From JBCBKZ01 sp039026975 (GTDB lineage Bacteria; Bacteroidota; Bacteroidia; J057): 12,558 bases of DNA. Below are positions 7,496 to 12,558 of this stretch, piece after piece. The position numbers and the translations under genes were made by a program. The stretch lies in the NCBI GenBank assembly GCA_039026975.1, contig JBCCLI010000177.1, forward strand, positions 1-12,558, written 5' to 3'. Each line of letters begins with the position of its first letter. Position 1 is the first letter of the stretch. Below the pieces are notes generated by a model. That model searched no databases and was not told where the DNA came from. It saw nothing but the letters and a program-made list of their open reading frames with translations.

Positions 7496-7525
7496 TTTTA
7501 GTGGGAAAGATTATGTTAACTTTTG
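7496..7525 (+). promoter_or_regulatory. candidate Bacteroidota-type promoter of the sigma cluster
   Basis: TTTTA at 7496-7500 and TAACTTTTG at 7517-7525 resemble the -33 (TTTG) and -7 (TAnnTTTG) elements of Bacteroidota primary-sigma promoters, with 16 bases between them and one extra base in the -7 element. It would start transcription about 100 bases before the sigma gene. The match is imperfect. Confidence 0.3.
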
Positions 7526-7544
7526 AGATTCTCAGTACCTTTTT

Positions 7545-7567
7545 TTCCTAAAAGGAATTTTTTTCCT
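7545..7567 (+). repeat. TTCCT-AGGAA-TTCCT alternating inverted repeat
   Basis: TTCCT at 7545-7549 is complementary to AGGAA at 7553-7557, which is equally complementary to a second TTCCT at 7563-7567, with a run of seven T between. In DNA this is a compact palindromic site; in RNA the middle arm could pair with either neighbour. It lies in the 199-base gap between the divergent VIT gene and the sigma cluster, about 70 bases before the sigma start, so an operator or leader role is possible but not shown. Confidence 0.3.
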
Positions 7568-7634
7568 CAGCATTAAAACTATTCCTGGTCTTTAGCCATC
7601 TCAATACCAGACACGGAAACTTAAGCTGACCAAG

Positions 7635-8246
7635 TTGATATCGGAACAGTATATACAACAAATTGCAAAAGGGGATGAGCAGGCATTTAATGAGCTAGTC
7701 CAGCTGTGGTATAAACGGATTTACAACTACGCCTGGAAATACTTTGCCAAGCACAGCGAATTTGATGCGCATACCATGGCCTCTGAGGTTTGCCAGAAAA
7801 CCTTTATCACCGTTCACAAGAGACTACACCAGCTACAGGAAGCTAGCAAGTTTAAGTCGTGGCTCTACCGGATTGCTACTAACTATTGTAATGAGGAGGA
7901 CCGGCGGAAAAAGCGGCGAAAGATTCTTTCTCTCCAACAGTTTCAGCAGGAAGAAGGAGCCATAAAGACAGTAGGCTGGAAAGGAGGAGATAAGTCTCCC
8001 GAGTTAGAGATACAACGGAAGGAAGCAGGACAGCTGGTTAGGAAAGCCCTAACGGAAATTAATCAGGATCAACGGACCGTACTTATCATGAAAGAATATG
8101 AGGGATTGACATTCAGAGAGATAGCTGAAAGCTTGGAAATATCCGAGAATACGGCCAAGTCCAGAATGTATTATGGATTAAAAGCTATGAGAAAAGTGTT
8201 AGAAAAGTGGAACATTAATGAAGACTCTGTATCATATGGAAACTAA
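7635..8246 (+). CDS. ECF (extracytoplasmic function) RNA polymerase sigma factor
   Basis: A 203-residue sigma-70 family group 4 factor that would direct RNA polymerase to a dedicated promoter set, probably in response to an envelope signal. Region 2 covers about 15-95 (FNELVQLWYKRIYNYAWKYF, VCQKTFITVHKRLHQL, KFKSWLYRIATNYCNEEDRR), and region 4 covers 134-192 (LTEINQDQRTVLIMKEYEGL, FREIAESLEISENTAKSRMY) with the helix-turn-helix. The linker 100-130 is glutamine- and lysine-rich. There is no ATG at the proper N-terminus: a TAG at 7593-7595 closes the frame upstream, and TTG at 7635 gives the expected short leader before IQQIAKGDEQAF. No good Shine-Dalgarno site is visible. The 3' end overlaps the next gene by 29 or 11 bases, so the two are translationally coupled. 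ECF factors often autoregulate, but no promoter proves it here. Confidence 0.93.
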   Translation: MISEQYIQQIAKGDEQAFNELVQLWYKRIYNYAWKYFAKHSEFDAHTMASEVCQKTFITVHKRLHQLQEASKFKSWLYRIATNYCNEEDRRKKRRKILSLQQFQQEEGAIKTVGWKGGDKSPELEIQRKEAGQLVRKALTEINQDQRTVLIMKEYEGLTFREIAESLEISENTAKSRMYYGLKAMRKVLEKWNINEDSVSYGN

Positions 8247-9048
8247 GCCCACAAAAGAAATGCTCATCTCTTTTCTGTATGGCGAACTGGAAGAGGTACA
8301 GATGAAAGAGGTAAAAGCTTACCTGGAGAAAAATCCAGAAGAAGCGCTGGAGTTAGAGGAACTTGATGAAACTAAGTCCCAGTTGCATCATCTGATAGAT
8401 AAAGAGGTAGTCCCCCCAGTATTTATTCAGCCTAAACAGGCTAAGGTACTGGATGGAAAATTCTACAGGTCTATCCTAAAATGGGGGTTAGCAGCCAGTA
8501 TAGTAGGGTTACTTTGGATGGGAGCTTATTTCTCTAATCTCAAGGTAGAATACGGACAAAATACCATCAACATTTCCTTTATAGAAAAGACAGATGAAAA
8601 TGCCCTTGAGGCCTCATCTGACACTGAGAAGCAATGGAAGATTATACAGGATAGTATGGAATCCATGTTTGCCAAGAGGAATGATAGTCTCATGAGACAC
8701 CTTACCTCCCTAGAAGGAGAGCTGAAAAGCATAAGAGAAAGCCAAGCCAGACAAAGAAGAGCCAGTCAGGATTTATCTGACTCACAAATAGCTGCGCTCA
8801 GGGAGACTATACGAGAAGAGAATTACAGGTCCATGGTTAATACCATCTCTATGGCTAACCAGCAGCAGCGAGATTATGCTGAGAACCTCTTTGCTGAATT
8901 GGCAGACTATGTGGAAAGCCAAAGGGAGCTTGACTTGGAAATGCTGGAAGTAGCCTTTAATGAAATGGCTCAACGCAACAACCTCAAGCAACAGGAAACG
9001 GAAATTTTATTAGCACAACTAATTACAAGTATACAGGAACAAGAATAA
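8218..9048 (+). CDS. single-pass membrane protein, putative anti-sigma factor
   Basis: A 276-residue protein, or 270 if the ATG at 8236 is used (METKPTKEML...); both starts overlap the sigma gene. Residues 14-60 (MLISFLYGELEEVQMKEVKAYL) resemble the N-terminal sigma-binding region of anti-sigma factors but have no HxxxCxxC zinc motif; in fact the whole protein has no Cys. One transmembrane helix spans about 86-106 (ILKWGLAASIVGLLWMGAYF), placing residues 1-85 in the cytoplasm and 110-276 in the periplasm. The periplasmic part from about 135 is highly charged, glutamine-rich and helical, and looks like a long coiled coil. Position right after the ECF gene and this topology suggest it holds the sigma factor at the membrane and releases it on an envelope signal. 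That role is inferred. The next gene starts 11 bases downstream. Confidence 0.75.
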   Translation: MKTLYHMETKPTKEMLISFLYGELEEVQMKEVKAYLEKNPEEALELEELDETKSQLHHLIDKEVVPPVFIQPKQAKVLDGKFYRSILKWGLAASIVGLLWMGAYFSNLKVEYGQNTINISFIEKTDENALEASSDTEKQWKIIQDSMESMFAKRNDSLMRHLTSLEGELKSIRESQARQRRASQDLSDSQIAALRETIREENYRSMVNTISMANQQQRDYAENLFAELADYVESQRELDLEMLEVAFNEMAQRNNLKQQETEILLAQLITSIQEQE

Positions 9049-9059
9049 TAGTAGGAACA

Positions 9060-10295
9060 ATGAATACATATATGAGAACACTAATTGTTATTGGAAGCAT
9101 GATGCTCTGCTTAGGGGGAGAGGTACATGCACAGGGAACTGATCCAAGAATGGAAAAGGACTTAGACGTCATGGAAAGAATCCTGGAGGAGATGTTCACC
9201 TCCTCTGTAAGGGGATCTTTCAGAGGAAAAGCTAAAGCTGAGTATACAGATGGATATGGGATTGTCATTAATACCCCTGTTCGATCATTCTCAGTGTTTG
9301 CACCAGCCATCACTAAGAGTAATGGATCCAACGTAATTACCAGGTTTGAATCTGAGCGGGATAGAGACTTTGATGAAGAGGTAGTAGAAGACCTGATGAG
9401 GAAGTTTATCGCATCCTATGGAGATTTAGCATCCGGTCTTAAGAAAGGGGAAAAACTGATGGTAGTATTTGAGACAGCAGAAAACAGCAATGGGCGCTTT
9501 TTCATAGATGAGGATAGGGACTCTTCTCCTGATAGGATTACAGCTGTCATCTCCAAGGAAGACTTGGACAGTTTTAGAAAAGGAGGGATGTCTGAAGATG
9601 ATTTTCAGAAAAAGATTGAAGTAAATAGAACCAATACCTCCACCTCGAAAGGGCCCTTCGAATACAAAATGTTTGGTAATATCCTCAAAGATATTTTGGG
9701 AGAATCTGAAAAAGATAATTTCCATATAAATGTGGGACAATCAGATGAGCGGGTTATTCGGATTAACGGACTTGGAAGACAGCCCCGTGTATCCCACCAG
9801 ATATTGGAAGGGTATGGCGTTACCTACAGCCTGAGATTTCCTTCTAACTCCATCATGAACGTCAGGACTAATAAAAGTGGGAAGGTTCGGAAAATCAGTA
9901 GGATGCAGATAGATTCTGAAGATGGAGATGGAGAGTATGAGGAAGCCCATGATAAGCACTTCATGGTGAACTACCAAAATGCTGTCAATCAGATCAAGAA
10001 TGCCATGATAGAATATGGAAGAACCCTGAGAGAAATGAATGCTGAAGAGTTACTGGTAGTTAAGCTAGACTTAGGAGGCTGTTATAACTGCGAAGCACCA
10101 GCTGAAATACATCTACAGGTCAAAAAATCTGTCCTTGAACAGTATGACAGGAGAGACATAGACCTGGATGATGCTACCGCAAAAATAAAATTAACTGAAA
10201 GCGGAAAAGCCTCAGATGTGGATATACGACTACCCTTCTTCATAGACGTAGATGATTCTAATTTTAAGTTTGACTTTGACTGGGATTGGGAATAA
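9060..10295 (+). CDS. exported two-repeat protein of unknown function
   Basis: I do not recognise this 411-residue protein. A signal peptide covers 1-24 (LIVIGSMMLCLGGEVHA, cleavage before Q25); the ATG at 9072 (MRTLIV...) is an equally good start. The mature protein consists of two related halves, about 33-191 and 198-382. Each has an amphipathic helix near its start (VMERILEEMF / MFGNILKDIL), a GYG strand (65-67 / 251-253), a helix ending in YG (120-121 / 319-320) followed exactly 11 residues after the Tyr by an E-L-VV strand, and a stretch I...K..L[DE].[FY]....[MI]..DD...KI.[VL] at 160-188 and 350-378 aligning at a constant offset of 190. A CYNC pair (341-344) occurs only in the second half. 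The C-terminus is rich in Asp, Phe and Trp (FKFDFDWDWE). Its place after the sigma/anti-sigma pair suggests a periplasmic or surface sensor or effector of that system; this is inference. Confidence 0.8.
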   Translation: MNTYMRTLIVIGSMMLCLGGEVHAQGTDPRMEKDLDVMERILEEMFTSSVRGSFRGKAKAEYTDGYGIVINTPVRSFSVFAPAITKSNGSNVITRFESERDRDFDEEVVEDLMRKFIASYGDLASGLKKGEKLMVVFETAENSNGRFFIDEDRDSSPDRITAVISKEDLDSFRKGGMSEDDFQKKIEVNRTNTSTSKGPFEYKMFGNILKDILGESEKDNFHINVGQSDERVIRINGLGRQPRVSHQILEGYGVTYSLRFPSNSIMNVRTNKSGKVRKISRMQIDSEDGDGEYEEAHDKHFMVNYQNAVNQIKNAMIEYGRTLREMNAEELLVVKLDLGGCYNCEAPAEIHLQVKKSVLEQYDRRDIDLDDATAKIKLTESGKASDVDIRLPFFIDVDDSNFKFDFDWDWE

Positions 10296-10317
10296 GGAAA
10301 AGGAATTTGTTAGTTTG

Positions 10318-10530
10318 ATGTTAGAAAAGAGGTGGCATTTTGCTGCCTTTTTTGTTGTTTCATTACTTGAATTAGCTGTGCTGTTTCTCCTAGCTCGGAG
10401 GGTTGGAAGCTATATGCTGAACCAGTGGCTTCAAGCGCAGAGAGGTGTAAGGGCCGCTAAAATAACAGCTCCCTTTTATGCCTATAATGAACCTACTGCT
10501 ACAGTGGATGTAGGGTTTCACGGAAAATAA
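10318..10530 (+). CDS. 70-aa single-pass membrane protein
   Basis: A small protein of unknown family: a short basic start (MLEKRWH), one transmembrane helix at about 8-28 (FAAFFVVSLLELAVLFLLA), then a basic 42-residue tail (RRVGSYMLNQWLQAQRG, VRAAKITAPFYAYNEPTATV) ending VDVGFHGK. The frame is open further upstream, inside the preceding gene, but the ATG at 10318 follows a purine-rich AAGGAAAAGGAA stretch and avoids a 44-base overlap. It begins 22 bases after the two-repeat protein gene and ends 2 bases before the radical SAM gene, so it is almost surely co-transcribed. It could be an accessory of the anti-sigma complex, a membrane partner of the radical SAM enzyme, or less likely its peptide substrate. 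Confidence 0.65.
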   Translation: MLEKRWHFAAFFVVSLLELAVLFLLARRVGSYMLNQWLQAQRGVRAAKITAPFYAYNEPTATVDVGFHGK

Positions 10531-10532
10531 AT

Positions 10533-11633
10533 TTGTCCCTACATGGGAATACTTATGTTACATATTCAGTAAATCCCGAGCTGCAAAAAAGAATAATCCT
10601 AAGCTTCATCTCTTTGTCCTACGCCCGTAAATACCGCCTACTTACCCAAACCATTACGCCCAGAAAGCTGCGTAACTTCTGGAACATTTATACCTCCTAT
10701 TTCCAGGCAAAAAATAGTAGAGACCCTCGGCTAAAAGGAATGCCCATTAAGATAGGCATTGAGCCTACTACTGCCTGTAACCTGAGATGTCCGGCTTGTA
10801 TTTCTGGCCTTAGGGCATTTAGTAGACCTACAGGCATGTTGGATATGGAGCTATTCAAGAAAATGATAGATGAGCTTTCTCCAGAACTGATCTATTTACT
10901 GATGTACTTCCAAGGAGAACCCTTTCTGAATAAAAACTTTCTCCCTATGGTGCGGTATGCACATGAAAAAAAGGTGTATGTAGCTACTAGCACTAATGGC
11001 CATTTTATTACCGCTGAGAAGGCCATAGAAGTAGTAAAAAGTGGATTGTCAGAGGTCATTTTCTCCATAGATGGTACTACCCAGGAAAGCTATGCCACCT
11101 ACCGTATAGGGGGAAAACTGGAAAGAGTGATCCAGAGCATGAGGTATCTATTAGAGGCCCGTAAAAAATTGGGAAAGTTAAATCCCTTTGTTATCCTCCA
11201 GTTCATTGTCCTAAGACCTAATCAGCATCAGATAGAGGATGTGAGGATACTGGGGAGACAGCTAGGGGTAGACCATGTGGCTATTAAAACAGCCCAATTA
11301 TATGATTTTGAAGAAGGGCACGAGTTAATCCCGGACCTCCCCAAGTTTAGTAGATATAAGAAGACGGCAGATGGGAAATATGCCATTAAAAATAAATTGG
11401 AGAATCAATGCTGGAAGATGTGGCAAGGCATGGAAATCACCTGGGATGGTAAGGTGCTGCCCTGCTGTTTTGATAAGGATGCTGAATATATCATGGGAGA
11501 ATTTCCAGAAACATCCATCCGGGAAATCTGGCAATCAGAAACATACAAGGCCTTTAGAAGAAAACTACTGACCTCACGTTCACATATAGAGATGTGTCAA
11601 AACTGTTCTGAGGGTACAAAAGTATGGGCTTAA
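10533..11633 (+). CDS. radical SAM/SPASM-type protein
   Basis: A 366-residue radical SAM enzyme. The motif CNLRCPAC at 82-89 (C82, C86, C89) binds the 4Fe-4S cluster that cleaves S-adenosylmethionine. FQGEPFLN at 126-133 is the GEP-like motif, and STNGHFIT and FSIDGTTQESYATYR follow in the usual barrel order. C-terminal Cys C293, C311, C312, C355 and C358 (LPCCFDKD, MCQNCSEG) suggest an auxiliary Fe-S cluster of the SPASM/twitch kind. Such enzymes modify peptides, proteins or small molecules; the substrate cannot be read. There is no ATG before the catalytic core (the first internal Met is residue 70), so the start is TTG at 10533 or a slightly later TTG near 10611; about 30 N-terminal residues are thus uncertain. 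The gene lies 2 bases after the small membrane protein gene. Confidence 0.87.
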   Translation: MSLHGNTYVTYSVNPELQKRIILSFISLSYARKYRLLTQTITPRKLRNFWNIYTSYFQAKNSRDPRLKGMPIKIGIEPTTACNLRCPACISGLRAFSRPTGMLDMELFKKMIDELSPELIYLLMYFQGEPFLNKNFLPMVRYAHEKKVYVATSTNGHFITAEKAIEVVKSGLSEVIFSIDGTTQESYATYRIGGKLERVIQSMRYLLEARKKLGKLNPFVILQFIVLRPNQHQIEDVRILGRQLGVDHVAIKTAQLYDFEEGHELIPDLPKFSRYKKTADGKYAIKNKLENQCWKMWQGMEITWDGKVLPCCFDKDAEYIMGEFPETSIREIWQSETYKAFRRKLLTSRSHIEMCQNCSEGTKVWA

Positions 11634-11645
11634 CAATATTTTTTC

Positions 11646-11658
11646 TTTCCTAAAAGGA
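11646..11658 (+). repeat. TTTCCTAAAAGGA, second copy of an intergenic 13-mer
   Basis: This 13-base near-palindrome also occurs at 7544-7556, upstream of the sigma gene. Here it lies in the 76-base gap between the radical SAM gene and the transporter. A single 13-mer repeat in a 12.5 kb window is near chance expectation, so a shared operator is only a possibility. Confidence 0.2.
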
Positions 11659-11709
11659 TAGGTTTTACTAAGGATTTATATGAAATTGAATGCCTAAAAT
11701 GACGTTCCA

Positions 11710-12558
11710 GTGAGTCAAGCGAAGAAATTTGGAACCCTGCCAGTTTTTCTAACCTCTATTTGTACCATACTAGGTGCTATTCTCTTTATCCGTTTTGGAT
11801 GGGCAGTAGGTCATACCGGGCTACTAGGTACCCTTTCCATCATATTAATAGGTCACCTGGTAACCATCCCTACAGCCTTAGCGATAGCAGAAATAGCTAC
11901 CAATCAGCGCGTAGAAGGCGGTGGGGCTTATTATATCATATCCAGGTCTTTTGGGATTAACATAGGAGGGGCTATCGGGATAGCCTTGTATTTCTCCCAA
12001 GCCATTAGCGTAGCTTTCTACGTGATAGCCTTTGCCCAATCTACTGGTCCCATCTTTGAATGGGTAGAGGCAGAGTTTGGGCTGACCATAAACCATATGG
12101 GCTTCCGGCTAGTCAGTATCCCCACTATGATGCTACTTGGATTACTTGTGATGACACGCGGGGCTAATTCTGGCATGAATTTGCTATATCTGGTTTCCTT
12201 CATCCTGTTTGTTTCCTTGGTAATGTTTTTTGCGGGTACTACTGACTACCAACCCGGTTCGTGGAGGTCTCTGCTATCAGATACCTTCAATCCCGCCAAG
12301 TATGCAGAAATGTTTCCTGAGGCCCCTAAGGAGGATTCTCAACCGGCCCCCTTTTTTATGGTGTTTACCATTATATTCCCAGCCTTTACAGGTATTATTG
12401 CCGGCCTGGGTCTTTCGGGGGACTTGAAAGATCCAGGCAGATCCATTCCGCTAGGAACCCTGGTAGCTACCGTGGCAGGTATGCTGATATACACAGCAGT
12501 AGCTATAAAAATGGCCTTCTCTCTCCCCCTGGAAAAGTTGGCTAATAAAGAGTTACTG
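11710..12558 (+). CDS. cation-chloride-cotransporter-like permease (partial, 3' cut)
   Basis: The frame runs open from GTG at 11710 to the window end, 283 residues. A TAA at 11695-11697 closes it upstream and no in-frame ATG exists near the start, so GTG is the start. The protein belongs to the APC superfamily and resembles the SLC12 (Na-K-Cl / K-Cl cotransporter) group. The first helix reads TILGAILFIRFGWAVGHTG (19-37), a close match to the family pattern with LFxRxxWxxGxxG; GGGAYYIISRSFG lies at 70-82; and helix 6 shows FPAFTGIIAGLGLSGDLKD (223-241) followed by PGRSIPLGT. About seven membrane helices are visible (10-32, 40-62, 84-110, 132-149, 156-176, 214-235, 248-268), consistent with the first half of a 12-helix transporter. 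It would move inorganic ions, or possibly amino acids, across the inner membrane; substrate not decided by sequence. It begins 76 bases after the radical SAM gene and may have its own promoter. Confidence 0.85.
   Translation, partial: MSQAKKFGTLPVFLTSICTILGAILFIRFGWAVGHTGLLGTLSIILIGHLVTIPTALAIAEIATNQRVEGGGAYYIISRSFGINIGGAIGIALYFSQAISVAFYVIAFAQSTGPIFEWVEAEFGLTINHMGFRLVSIPTMMLLGLLVMTRGANSGMNLLYLVSFILFVSLVMFFAGTTDYQPGSWRSLLSDTFNPAKYAEMFPEAPKEDSQPAPFFMVFTIIFPAFTGIIAGLGLSGDLKDPGRSIPLGTLVATVAGMLIYTAVAIKMAFSLPLEKLANKELL

Noticed and set aside
10252..10317. Earlier start for the small membrane protein inside the preceding gene
   Set aside because: It would add 22 unlike residues and overlap the previous gene by 44 bases, while the ATG at 10318 has a purine-rich upstream region and a normal spacing.
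10543..10572. ATG-started short frame (MGILMLHIQ) at the start of the radical SAM gene, hinting at a frameshift
   Set aside because: It stops after 9 codons, and the TTG frame runs uninterrupted into the conserved core, so no frameshift is needed.
1..12558. CRISPR arrays, tRNA genes, insertion sequences or prophage
   Set aside because: No spaced direct repeats, cloverleaf-like segments, terminal inverted repeats with transposase, or phage proteins were seen.

Overview
The window reads as chromosomal DNA of a member of the phylum Bacteroidota, probably of the Cytophagales/Flammeovirga-like side. The grounds are a TonB-dependent receptor with an N-terminal carboxypeptidase-regulatory-like domain, a secreted protein ending in a type IX secretion (Por) sorting domain, an ECF sigma / membrane anti-sigma pair of the Bacteroidota style, weak or absent Shine-Dalgarno sites, and several non-ATG starts. 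I see no tRNA, rRNA, CRISPR array, insertion sequence or phage gene.

Layout. The first 59 bases are probably the 3' end of a + strand gene. A TonB-dependent outer-membrane receptor follows on the - strand (194-2473). After a 387-base divergent gap comes a + strand group: a 105-residue protein resembling an internally deleted OlsF/hemolysin-type acyltransferase (2861-3178), overlapping by 4 bases a GluQ-like tRNA glutamylating enzyme (3175-4101), then a 46-residue lipoprotein with a GTG start (4148-4288) and a membrane-anchored alpha/beta hydrolase (4305-5201). A strong inverted repeat (5220-5263) separates these from a convergent - strand gene for a secreted VIT-domain protein with a type IX sorting signal (5291-7435).

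Divergent from that gene is a tight + strand cluster: ECF sigma factor (TTG start, 7635), overlapping single-pass putative anti-sigma factor (8218), exported protein built of two copies of one domain (9060), 70-residue single-pass membrane protein (10318), and radical SAM/SPASM protein (TTG start, 10533) only 2 bases after it. The first three genes look like an envelope-stress type regulatory unit. The last two are close enough to be co-transcribed, but their link to the sigma factor is unproven. The window ends inside a cation-chloride-cotransporter-like (SLC12/APC superfamily) gene that starts with GTG at 11710 and runs off the edge.

The least explained part is the sigma-factor cluster at 7635-11633: a regulator pair, an uncharacterised two-repeat exported protein, a tiny membrane protein and a radical SAM enzyme. 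The second is the 105-residue acyltransferase remnant translationally coupled to the GluQ-like gene.
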